The notes beneath the pieces are model-generated. The model worked only from the letters and a program-made list of their open reading frames with translations. It did not search any database and was not told the DNA's origin. Positions 56,867-64,000 of a DNA stretch of 64,000 bases are shown in pieces. The first letter of the stretch is position 1. Each line of letters opens with the position of its first letter. Origin of the DNA: Lysobacterales bacterium (GTDB lineage: Bacteria > Pseudomonadota > Gammaproteobacteria > Xanthomonadales > SZUA-36); contig JABDLD010000027.1 in NCBI GenBank assembly GCA_013001885.1, forward strand, positions 1-64,000, read 5' to 3'. Position numbers and translations under genes: made by a program.

Positions 56867-57634
56867 ATGTCGATTCTGCTCGATGCGCTGAAAAAATCTG
56901 AACAACAGCGACAGCTGGGCCAGACTCCGACGCTGCAAACCAACCTGCCTGACCAGGATTCGGATAACGGCGTATTCGGTCACTGGATTCCGTTGTCCCT
57001 CGTCGGATTGAGCGTTATTGTCATGGCCTGGTTCGGCTGGCAGCAACTGCGCGCTCCGGCCGTTTTGGACAACATTTCTGAGCCGGTGGTTGCGGTTCAG
57101 CCCGAGGAGGCGCAAGCAGCGCCCGCGGAGCGGACGGACCGGGCCCGCACCATGACCGAATCGTTAGAAGACCGTGCCGGGGCTGGAAGCGCCATCAGCG
57201 ATAATGACCGCTCGCGTCTGAGCCGTTCTGTCAGCCAATTCAAGGCGGAAGACAACCAGCCGGAACCCGGGCCATCAGAAAATGAAGCTCCGTTGACGGC
57301 TGCAGCCGGAACCCCGTCAGCTGAGGCCCCAACCAGAGCCGCCCCGGATACTTCGCCCAAACGCCCGCCGGCGTCCAGGCGCTCGGCGCTGGAACCGCAT
57401 GTGGCTGAACCCATCAGCTACTGGGAGCTGCCGCAGGGGATCAGGGACAATCTCCCGGAAATCCAGATATCCGTGTTGGTGTACTCGGAGCGGCCGGCAG
57501 ACCGGTTCGTGCTTGGGAACGGGCAGCGGCTGACTGAACAGGATGAGCTCCAGTCCGGCCTGGTGCTGGATGAAATAAGGCGCGATGGCGCCGTCTTCCT
57601 CTATAGGAATTATCGTTTTCTGGTAAGAAACTGA
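56867..57634 (+). CDS. gspB: GspB-type general secretion pathway protein
   Basis: A 255-residue protein starting MSILLDALKKSEQQRQLG, typical of GspB/ExeB, with one membrane helix near residues 42-60 and a long Pro/Ala/Glu-rich linker (about 70-180). The C-terminal GspB domain (from about 188) has LPEIQISVLVYSERPADRFV and ends FLYRNYRFLVRN. It lies two bases after gspA and four before the rhomboid gene. Confidence 0.88.
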   Translation: MSILLDALKKSEQQRQLGQTPTLQTNLPDQDSDNGVFGHWIPLSLVGLSVIVMAWFGWQQLRAPAVLDNISEPVVAVQPEEAQAAPAERTDRARTMTESLEDRAGAGSAISDNDRSRLSRSVSQFKAEDNQPEPGPSENEAPLTAAAGTPSAEAPTRAAPDTSPKRPPASRRSALEPHVAEPISYWELPQGIRDNLPEIQISVLVYSERPADRFVLGNGQRLTEQDELQSGLVLDEIRRDGAVFLYRNYRFLVRN

Positions 57635-57638
57635 GCAC

Positions 57639-58325
57639 GTGAGCAACGGAGTTGTCACCAACTGGTCGGAATCCGCACCGCCGCCTCCCTACGTTACCGT
57701 TGCCTTCAGTCTGATCTGCATTTTCTCACTGCTGCTTTACAGCGCAATCAACCCGCTGATGCAGCAGGCGTTGATCGATACCGTTGGCATGCGCCCCTCT
57801 GCGCTCTCTGCTGTTTTCGAAGAACGGCCTGCTGCGTGGTGGCAGCCGTCCGCTGTGACGCTGCTGAGCGCGCTTTTTGTCCACGCCAACTGGCTGCACC
57901 TGCTGGGTAACCTGGCTTACCTCTGGGTATTTGGCATCAAGGTCGAGCAACGGATCGGGCCGGCGGGGATGATGTTCGTTTTTCTCCTGGGTGGCGCCCT
58001 GGCGAATGTCATTGTCGCCCTGCGGCTACCCCAACTTGATACGCCGATCATTGGCGCCAGCGGCGCGATCTCCGCCGTGGTTGGTGCGTATCTTGGTCTG
58101 TTTCCCAGCCGTAGAATTGGGTTATTTCTGCCGCTCGGGCTGTATCTCCAGTTTGCGCGGGTGCCTGCCTTGCTGGTCATCGGTTCGTGGTTTACGCTGC
58201 AGTTGCTTTACACCGTGTTCGGCCCCATTAATGGGGCTGTAGCCTGGTGGACGCACCTGGCGGGTTTTGCTCTCGGCCTGAGTTTTGCCCTGATCGCCCG
58301 GGCCTTGACTTTAATCAGATTGTGA
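57639..58325 (+). CDS. Rhomboid family intramembrane serine protease
   Basis: A 228-residue membrane protein with six or so helices. The catalytic serine is Ser141 in G-A-S141-G and the histidine is His206 in WWTHLAGFALG; His87-x3-Asn91 (HLLGNLAYLWVFG) is the oxyanion-side motif, so it should be active. The start is GTG 57639. Position directly after gspB suggests one operon, but substrates are not predictable. Confidence 0.92.
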   Translation: MSNGVVTNWSESAPPPPYVTVAFSLICIFSLLLYSAINPLMQQALIDTVGMRPSALSAVFEERPAAWWQPSAVTLLSALFVHANWLHLLGNLAYLWVFGIKVEQRIGPAGMMFVFLLGGALANVIVALRLPQLDTPIIGASGAISAVVGAYLGLFPSRRIGLFLPLGLYLQFARVPALLVIGSWFTLQLLYTVFGPINGAVAWWTHLAGFALGLSFALIARALTLIRL

Positions 58326-58340
58326 TGAATTCGGAACGCC

Positions 58341-58685
58341 ATGAAAAAAGACAAGACGGATAAGCGGCTGTACAAGATCATTTTTCTGAACAGTGGAAAA
58401 GTTTATGAACTGTTCAGTGAAGGTGTCACCTCCAGTGGTTTGTGGGGGTTCATCGAAGTATCGGACCTCGTGTTCACCAACACGGAAGGCCTGGTGGTGG
58501 ATCCCACCGAGGAAAAAATGCGTGAAGAGTTCAAGGACGCGCATGTGCTGCATCTGCCGATCCAGAGCGTTCTGCGAATCGAGGAAGTGGAAAAGCGCGG
58601 CCAATGCCTGATTCGCGACCGCGAATCAGGGGAAAAAATCACGCCGTTTCCGGTTCAGCCCCAGGGACGTTCGGCCTCGGATTAG
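58341..58685 (+). CDS. DUF1820 family protein
   Basis: A 114-residue soluble protein. The segments KRLYKIIFLNSGKVYEL, SSGLWGFIEVSDLVF and EEKMREEFKDAHVLHLPIQS follow the DUF1820 pattern found in many gammaproteobacteria. Function unknown; the fold is probably a small beta-rich domain. Its stop overlaps the convergent ctpA stop by three bases. Confidence 0.82.
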   Translation: MKKDKTDKRLYKIIFLNSGKVYELFSEGVTSSGLWGFIEVSDLVFTNTEGLVVDPTEEKMREEFKDAHVLHLPIQSVLRIEEVEKRGQCLIRDRESGEKITPFPVQPQGRSASD

Positions 58686-59968
58686 TCGGGAATGGCCTCC
58701 GCTTCCCGCAGTGCGTTCAGCACGTCCTGTAGCGGAAGTTCATCCAAACCGTAATCCGCAGAGGTAACACCAGCAGTCCCTGGCCCCGATTCGACCGCGA
58801 GATGCCGCTCAAGATCGATTTCGCGCAGTTTCCCATCGTCTTCGGAGCCTTCGCTTTCCCATACGATCACCACATCAGGTTCAATCCCCTCGGCCTGGAT
58901 AGAACGGCCCGAGGGCGTGTAGTAACGTGCCGTTGTCAGCTTGATACCGGCGCCGTTTCGCAGAGGCAGCACTGACTGTACCGAGCCCTTTCCAAACGTT
59001 CGCTCGCCAACAATCAGTGCCCTGCGCTGGTCCTGAAGCGCTCCAGCCAGAACCTCCGAAGCCGAGGCCGTGCCGTAATCCACCAGAATCATCAACGGCA
59101 CTCCGGGAAGCCATTGACCCGGTTCAGCATTGAACTCCAGCTGCATGGTTGCATTGCGACCACGCGTGGAGACAATGTTGCCAGAATCAAGAAAGCCGTC
59201 GGCGATAGCCACGGCCTGGCGTAACACGCCGCCCGGGTTGCCTCTGAGGTCAAGAATCAGGGCTTTCATGACGATTCCGTCATTTTTGATGCTGTCCAGT
59301 GACGACTCGAGATCTGCCGAGCTGGACTGGTGGAACTGACTCATCTTGAAGTACCCGAAAGTGTCGTCGAGCAGTTGGAAACTCAGGGTCGGTATCTGAA
59401 TGTACCGCCGGGTGATCGATATCTCCCGCTCTCCTTCACCCGGCGACAGGACCTTCAGAACGACTTCGGTATCCGGCTCGCCCGTCAGTTCATCCATGGC
59501 TTCGGGCAACGGCCGGCCCCGGACCGGACGGCCGTCGATTGAAGTGATGATGTCTCCGGGGTTCATGCCCGCCCGGTCTGCCGGGCTGTCGTTGATGAGG
59601 GCTTTCACTTCAATTCGTCCCTCGACCGCCTGGACGTCTATCCCGACTCCGCTGTAGCGGCCAAGCGACGCATCATTCAGATCTTCCAGCTCATTCGCCG
59701 GTAAGAAGCTGGAGTGGGGATCCAGTTCCATCAGCATTCCGCGAATAGCGGCATCCAACAGGGTTTTGTCGTCTACCTCTTCCACGTAATTTTTGCGTGC
59801 CTGGTTGAACACATCGGTAAAAGTGCGCAGGTCGTCCAGCGTCAGTTGAGCACTTCGGCCGGCCCGTTCATCCGGCTCCGTGGCTTGCTGTTGCTGGCCG
59901 AAAACCAGCGGGATACAGGCAATCGAAGCCAGGATCGCGTAAGTGGTGCTTATCAGGTGTTTTTTCAT
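58682..59968 (-). CDS. ctpA: Periplasmic C-terminal processing protease (S41)
   Basis: A 428-residue carboxyl-terminal processing protease. A signal peptide (about 1-24) is followed by an N-terminal helical part, a PDZ domain (about 105-180; VGIDVQAVEGRIEV, NPGDIITSIDG) and the S41 core. The catalytic serine lies in DYGTASASE (Ser302 or Ser304) and the lysine is Lys327 in TFGKGSVQ. It follows envC in the conserved gpmI-envC-ctpA arrangement. Confidence 0.94.
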   Translation of the reverse strand: MKKHLISTTYAILASIACIPLVFGQQQQATEPDERAGRSAQLTLDDLRTFTDVFNQARKNYVEEVDDKTLLDAAIRGMLMELDPHSSFLPANELEDLNDASLGRYSGVGIDVQAVEGRIEVKALINDSPADRAGMNPGDIITSIDGRPVRGRPLPEAMDELTGEPDTEVVLKVLSPGEGEREISITRRYIQIPTLSFQLLDDTFGYFKMSQFHQSSSADLESSLDSIKNDGIVMKALILDLRGNPGGVLRQAVAIADGFLDSGNIVSTRGRNATMQLEFNAEPGQWLPGVPLMILVDYGTASASEVLAGALQDQRRALIVGERTFGKGSVQSVLPLRNGAGIKLTTARYYTPSGRSIQAEGIEPDVVIVWESEGSEDDGKLREIDLERHLAVESGPGTAGVTSADYGLDELPLQDVLNALREAEAIPD

Positions 59969-59996
59969 CGTGTTTGCTATTGCCTGTCTGTTTGGT

Positions 59997-61175
59997 TTAT
60001 CGGCGCAGCCATGCAGCTGGATCCATGGCTTTTCCGTCTTTTCTCAATTCAAAATAAAGACCCTGGTCGCTGCCGGGATTGCTGCCCACTATACCGATGA
60101 TCTCGCCGGGTTCCACCCAGGTGCCGGCCTCGTGCAACAGGCTTTCGTTATGGCCGTAGAGGCTCAGGTATCCCTGGCCGTGGTCAATGATGAGCATTAA
60201 TCCATACCCGCGGAGCCAGTCGGCGAAAGCGACGCGGCCATAGGCAACCGCGCCGACTTCCAATCCGGGCTCGGAGCCGATCAACCAGCCCTGCCAGTGC
60301 AGGCCACCGACTCGGGGCTGCCCGAATGCGTGTTTGACCGGCCCTTTCAGAGGCATGGGAAGTTTTCCTTTTTGCTGCGCAACGCCGGCGCGGCTGCCGA
60401 GGTCAGCCGGGATGTCGGCCAGTACATCGGTCAGGCGTTCAAGCAGTGCTTCCAGGTCTTTCCGGTTCTGCTCCAGTTCACGCAGACGCAATTCCTCACT
60501 GTTTACCCGGTCGGATAACTGGCTCAGCAAGACGGCCCTCTCTTCTCTCTGCGCGCTCAGTTCATTCAAAACAGCGCGCTGTTCGTTTTGAACCGTTTCA
60601 ATTCTCATAAGTTCCCGGTCGACCGATTGCTGAAGCTCGTCGAGCGTCGTCAGTGCGTCCTTCAGGCCCGAGATTTCCCGGACCTGTGCCCGGTTCAGAT
60701 AATCGTAGTAGGCAAGCATGCGGCCCACGCGCCCCGGGTTGTCCTGGTTCAGCACCAGCTTCATGCGTGATTGTCCCCGCATCCGGTAAGACGTTCTCAA
60801 TTGCTCTGCCAGTTGATCCAACCGCTCGTCGAGGCTGTCCAAAAAATCATCCCGTTGTTGTTTGAGCTCAGCCAGTTCAGCGCGGTGTTCGTCCGCCTGA
60901 ATCTCCAGGGATCTGAAAGTCTGGTTGGTGCGCTGTATGGTGAGGTCGACTTCCCGGATGCGGGACAGCTCCTCGCGGTGGTCTGCTCTGGACGCTTCAA
61001 GCTTATTCTTGAGCTTGCCAATCTCGAACGTGACCTGGTCGAGCCTGGATTCCGCCTCTGACCGGTTCGGGCGCTGCTCGGTCAGGCCGGTGCAAGGAAG
61101 CCCGAGCACGAACGCCAGCGTCGCGCTGACGGCTACATGCCGGGTGATGAGTTGCAGACGCTCAGGCCGACCCAC
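59997..61175 (-). CDS. envC: Murein hydrolase activator EnvC
   Basis: A 392-residue periplasmic protein with a signal peptide, long coiled coils (about residues 40-245) and a C-terminal LytM/M23 domain (about 275-392). The zinc-binding histidine pattern of active M23 enzymes is degenerate (GLHWQGWLI), as in EnvC, which activates amidases instead. It should link to FtsEX, encoded at 34987-36635. I chose GTG 61175, preceded by GGAAG; this overlaps gpmI by 14 bases. Confidence 0.9.
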   Translation of the reverse strand: MGRPERLQLITRHVAVSATLAFVLGLPCTGLTEQRPNRSEAESRLDQVTFEIGKLKNKLEASRADHREELSRIREVDLTIQRTNQTFRSLEIQADEHRAELAELKQQRDDFLDSLDERLDQLAEQLRTSYRMRGQSRMKLVLNQDNPGRVGRMLAYYDYLNRAQVREISGLKDALTTLDELQQSVDRELMRIETVQNEQRAVLNELSAQREERAVLLSQLSDRVNSEELRLRELEQNRKDLEALLERLTDVLADIPADLGSRAGVAQQKGKLPMPLKGPVKHAFGQPRVGGLHWQGWLIGSEPGLEVGAVAYGRVAFADWLRGYGLMLIIDHGQGYLSLYGHNESLLHEAGTWVEPGEIIGIVGSNPGSDQGLYFELRKDGKAMDPAAWLRR

Positions 61176-62709
61176 CTTCAACTTCCAGCAGTGATTGCCC
61201 CGACATTTCTGCCGGTTTGGGAAGACCCAGAAGAGAGAGCATGGTGGGCGCGATATCACGCAGCGAGCCGCCGCTTCGCAGTTGCCCCGACCGGCCGTGA
61301 AAAAGGAGCGGAACCATGTGAGTCGTATGCGCGGTGTGGCTCTGACCGCTGACCGGGTCCACCATCAGTTCAATGTTGCCATGATCGGCCGTGATCAGCA
61401 TTTCTCCGCCGACCTCGTCAATCGCCTCACGGACACTGGCCAGACACCGGTCAACCGCCATCACGGCCTTGATGGCTGCGTCGAGTTTTCCCGTGTGCCC
61501 GACCATGTCCGGGTTGGCGACATTGCAGATGATCACGTCATAATCGCGGGATTTGATCGCCTGCACCAGTTTTTCCGTGAGTTCCGGTACGCTCATTTCG
61601 GGTTGTAAATCGTAGGTGGCTACGTCAGGGGAGGGGATCAAGGTTCGGTGCTCATGCGGGTACGGAGTTTCGTTGCCGCCGTTGAAGAAAAAGGTAACGT
61701 GCGCGTACTTCTCTGTTTCCGCGATTCTGAGCTGCTTGAGACCGGCATCAGCCAGTTCCCCTCCCAGCAATCGCGGCAGTGTGGTTGGCGGAAAGGCTAC
61801 TGAAACCGGCAGCCCAGCCATGTATTCGGTCATGCACACGAAGTCTGAGAGCTCGATTTTGCGCCGCTCGAATCCGTCAAACGGCTCATTGACGAAGGCC
61901 ATTGTGATCTCGCGCGCGCGGTCGGCCCGAAAATTGACAAAAATAATGCTGTCGCCGTCTTTAACGCCGGACGCGGAACCGATCACCGTAGGCTGCACAA
62001 ACTCGTCATTTTCATCCCTGCCGTAAGCGGCGTGCAGGGCGGCGATTGCGGAAGGCTGATTCAGATCTGACTCGGCCAGCGCAATCGCGCGGTAGGCGCG
62101 CTCAACGCGATTCCAGCGCTTGTCCCGGTCCATTGCGTAATAACGCCCGCTGATGGAGTTGAAATTGGCGCCCGGTATGCCGTCGAGTAATTCCTGCATG
62201 CGCAGGATCGAAGGTTCAGCGCTGCGCGGTGGTGTATCCCGGCCGTCCAGAAAGCCATGGACCGCGATCGAGGGTGCGCCTCTTTTTGCAGCCAGTTCGA
62301 CAGTGGCAATAAAGTGATCGTCATGGCTGTGCACGCCCCCGGGGGACAGCAATCCCATGATGTGTAGTGTGCCTCCGTTGTCAGTTGCCGCATCGATGGC
62401 TGCACACAGTTGCGCATTGTCAGCAAAACTGCCGTCCTGAATTGCCTTGGTGATACGACTGAAATCCTGGTACACAATGCGTCCAGCCCCGATGTTCATG
62501 TGGCCGACTTCCGAATTGCCCATCTGGCCGTGTGGCAAACCGACAGCCTCTCCCGACGTTTCAATCAGCGTATGGGGATCATTACGCCGTAAATCGTCCC
62601 AGCAAGGCGTTTCCGCGAGTGCAATGGCGTTATTTTCAGTCTCTTCGCGGAAGCCCCAGCCATCGAGGATCATCAGCAGAAGCGGTCCGTGCGGTTTCCG
62701 GTCATTCAT
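61162..62709 (-). CDS. gpmI: 2,3-bisphosphoglycerate-independent phosphoglycerate mutase
   Basis: A 515-residue manganese-dependent glycolytic mutase of the alkaline phosphatase class. Asp16 in ILDGWGF and the phospho-serine Ser66 in GQMGNSEVGHMNIGAG are present, with HSHDDHF, FLDGRDTPP and the late TADHGNIELM metal site. It is first of the gpmI-envC-ctpA operon and faces the rhodanese gene across 138 bases. Confidence 0.97.
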   Translation of the reverse strand: MNDRKPHGPLLLMILDGWGFREETENNAIALAETPCWDDLRRNDPHTLIETSGEAVGLPHGQMGNSEVGHMNIGAGRIVYQDFSRITKAIQDGSFADNAQLCAAIDAATDNGGTLHIMGLLSPGGVHSHDDHFIATVELAAKRGAPSIAVHGFLDGRDTPPRSAEPSILRMQELLDGIPGANFNSISGRYYAMDRDKRWNRVERAYRAIALAESDLNQPSAIAALHAAYGRDENDEFVQPTVIGSASGVKDGDSIIFVNFRADRAREITMAFVNEPFDGFERRKIELSDFVCMTEYMAGLPVSVAFPPTTLPRLLGGELADAGLKQLRIAETEKYAHVTFFFNGGNETPYPHEHRTLIPSPDVATYDLQPEMSVPELTEKLVQAIKSRDYDVIICNVANPDMVGHTGKLDAAIKAVMAVDRCLASVREAIDEVGGEMLITADHGNIELMVDPVSGQSHTAHTTHMVPLLFHGRSGQLRSGGSLRDIAPTMLSLLGLPKPAEMSGQSLLEVEGGSA

Positions 62710-62847
62710 TTTTGTTACCTACTTGCAATTTAACCCTGCCGACTCCAAATGTGACAGGCCCACAGGTGAATGAACAGCTGAAAAGCTTCGCCCGTTCATC
62801 CAGCGGCTGTGGGATTATCAATATTATTTCATAAAAGAGATTGAAGG

Positions 62848-63273
62848 ATGGAGCAGGTATTCGAATTTGCAGGTAATAATATACTTCTGGTGGGCGGCTT
62901 CGTCGCGGTCCTGGGTCTATTGGTCTGGACTGAAGTCATGCGAAAGGTCCAGGGGCTGATTGAATTGACACCGGTGCAGGCGGTTCCATGGATCAACGAT
63001 CCGAATGCAGTGATTATCGATATATCCCCGGTTGCCGAATTCAATAAAGGTCACATTGTCAGCGCACGAAATCTGCAGGCTTCGAGGCTCGCCAAACCCG
63101 ATGCCGAAATTGAAAAACTCAAAGACAGCAAACTGTTGGTCGTGTGCAAATCTGGCCAGTCAGCCGTTGCCGCTGCCGGGAGCCTGAAGAAAATGGGAGC
63201 GGAGCAGGTGGCTGTTCTCAAGGGCGGTATGGCCCAGTGGCGCAGCGAGCAGTTTCCGGTCACCACCAAATAA
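62848..63273 (+). CDS. Membrane-anchored rhodanese-like protein (YibN type)
   Basis: A 141-residue protein with an N-terminal membrane helix (about residues 10-30) and one rhodanese domain (about 42-138). The active cysteine is Cys100 in LVVCKSGQSA. It matches E. coli YibN in layout and place, opposite gpmI and ahead of secB. Sulfur transfer is possible; the true substrate is unknown. GAAGG precedes the start. Confidence 0.9.
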   Translation: MEQVFEFAGNNILLVGGFVAVLGLLVWTEVMRKVQGLIELTPVQAVPWINDPNAVIIDISPVAEFNKGHIVSARNLQASRLAKPDAEIEKLKDSKLLVVCKSGQSAVAAAGSLKKMGAEQVAVLKGGMAQWRSEQFPVTTK

Positions 63274-63336
63274 TGAGATAATTTCTTTTTTTATGCCCGC
63301 CGCTCAGGCCGGGCCAAACCCAAGAGTGAATGAACC

Positions 63337-63870
63337 ATGGCAGAAGAACAGAATCAGGATCCGGTAGCGCAGCCGGGACAGGAATCGACGGCGCAATTTC
63401 AAATGCAGAAGCTGTACACGAAAGACGTCTCTTTCGAGGTTCCTAATGCACCCCAGATTTTTCAGGACACCGGTCAGGCCGACGTGAAAATGAGCCTTGC
63501 CCAGCGCGTCACGGAGCTTGAAGAAAACACGCACGAAGTTGTCCTGACGGTCACGGTGACCGCGACCATCGGCGAGAAGACGGCTTACCTGGTTGAAGTG
63601 GCGCACGCAGGCATCTTCACGATTACCGGATTCCAGGAGCAGGCCGCCCACGCGGTCATGAACACGCTGTGCCCCAACACACTGTTTCCGTATTCGCGTC
63701 AGTTGATCTCCACGCTCGTTGCCGAAGGCGGATTTCCGCCGCTGGTGCTGCAGCCGGTGAACTTCGATCAGCTGTACGCGCAACGGATGCAGCAAATGAT
63801 GCAGGAACAGAACCAGCAGTCCGCAGGTGACGGCAACGGCGCTGAATCGGCCTTGCCAACCAACGATTGA
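63337..63870 (+). CDS. secB: Protein-export chaperone SecB
   Basis: A 177-residue tetrameric chaperone that keeps preproteins unfolded and hands them to SecA. Family marks are QKLYTKDVSFEVPNAPQIF near residues 24-42, AHAGIFTITGF, and NTLFPYSRQLISTLVAEGGFPP. The glutamine-rich tail after about 150 is longer than in E. coli. grxC, which lies before secB in E. coli, is absent from the 63-base gap. Confidence 0.97.
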   Translation: MAEEQNQDPVAQPGQESTAQFQMQKLYTKDVSFEVPNAPQIFQDTGQADVKMSLAQRVTELEENTHEVVLTVTVTATIGEKTAYLVEVAHAGIFTITGFQEQAAHAVMNTLCPNTLFPYSRQLISTLVAEGGFPPLVLQPVNFDQLYAQRMQQMMQEQNQQSAGDGNGAESALPTND

Positions 63871-64000
63871 ATGTAAGCACCTTGGTCACCGAACCGCAGC
63901 CGGTTGCGCGCGAAAACGGAAAACCCGTGTTTGCCGTGTTGGGCGCCGGGTCGTGGGGAACGGCACTATCCATGCAGTTGATGCGCGCCGGCAACGACGT
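63867..64000 (+). CDS. gpsA: Glycerol-3-phosphate dehydrogenase, N-terminal end (partial)
   Basis: The frame runs off the window and contains PVFAVLGAGSWGTALSMQLM, the NAD(P)-binding start of GpsA, which makes glycerol 3-phosphate for phospholipids. Position after secB is as in E. coli. The start is uncertain: TTG 63867 overlaps the secB stop, TTG 63882 and GTG 63927 are in frame, and none has a strong ribosome binding site. The listed coordinates are the longest option. Confidence 0.85.
   Translation, partial: MNVSTLVTEPQPVARENGKPVFAVLGAGSWGTALSMQLMRAGND

Noticed and set aside
1-64000. CRISPR arrays, insertion sequences, prophage genes, tRNA or rRNA genes
   Set aside because: No regularly spaced repeats, transposase or integrase motifs, or RNA gene patterns were seen on reading both strands; small or diverged cases could be missed without a search.

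Overview
This window is a stretch of a gammaproteobacterial chromosome. The S10-spc-alpha ribosomal super-operon has the enterobacterial gene order. Other gammaproteobacterial neighbourhoods are rhlB/trxA/rho, ftsE-ftsX-rpoH, gpmI-envC-ctpA facing a yibN-type rhodanese and secB-gpsA, and a complete aa3-type cytochrome oxidase cluster. The fused aspartate kinase/diaminopimelate decarboxylase, class II DAHP synthase, short PutA, M61 peptidase and a DUF5117-type fragment suggest a free-living aerobic lineage near Xanthomonadales/Woeseiales/Chromatiales rather than an enteric. That placement is inference. Composition is even and moderately GC-rich. I saw no insertion sequence, prophage, CRISPR array, tRNA or rRNA.

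Layout: 1-13895 (+) holds the 3' end of tuf, then the S10, spc (to secY-rpmJ) and alpha (rpsM to rplQ) operons, closed by a strong terminator. 14004-14123 (-) encodes a 39-residue membrane peptide. 14331-16743 (-) is feoA-feoB behind a Fur-box-like site. 16837-21229 (-) is hutU-hutH-hutI. 21357-25110 (+) is dsbB, class II DAHP synthase and an M61 peptidase behind a structured leader. 25128-29865 (-) is ggt-pdxB-bipA. 30015-30992 (+) is mdh. 31035-33435 (-) is trxA, rho and a truncated DUF5117-like secreted protein coupled to rho. 33665-40307 (+) is rhlB, ftsE-ftsX, rpoH and the lysC-lysA fusion. 40314-43241 (-) is gcvP. 43312-51843 (-) is the cytochrome oxidase cluster (DUF2244, coxB, coxA, a 40-residue peptide, ctaG, coxC, SURF1, a SCO-like protein, ctaA, ctaB), with a DUF2909 protein on the other strand. 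51993-58685 (+) is putA, gspA-gspB, a rhomboid protease and a DUF1820 protein. 58682-62709 (-) is gpmI-envC-ctpA. 62848-64000 (+) is a rhodanese, secB and the start of gpsA.

Functionally the window combines translation and secretion (ribosomal proteins, SecY, SecB, BipA), transcription control (RpoA, Rho, RpoH), cell division and wall remodelling (FtsEX with its EnvC partner), aerobic respiration with its heme A and copper assembly factors, and amino acid catabolism feeding it (Hut, PutA, GcvP). No wholly new multi-gene system is evident. The items most worth a second look are the hutU/dsbB intergenic region with alternative RNA pairings, the rho-coupled DUF5117 fragment, the 39-residue peptide after rplQ, the altered G4 motif of FeoB, the SCO-like protein lacking an obvious copper-ligand histidine, and a REP-like palindrome before mdh.
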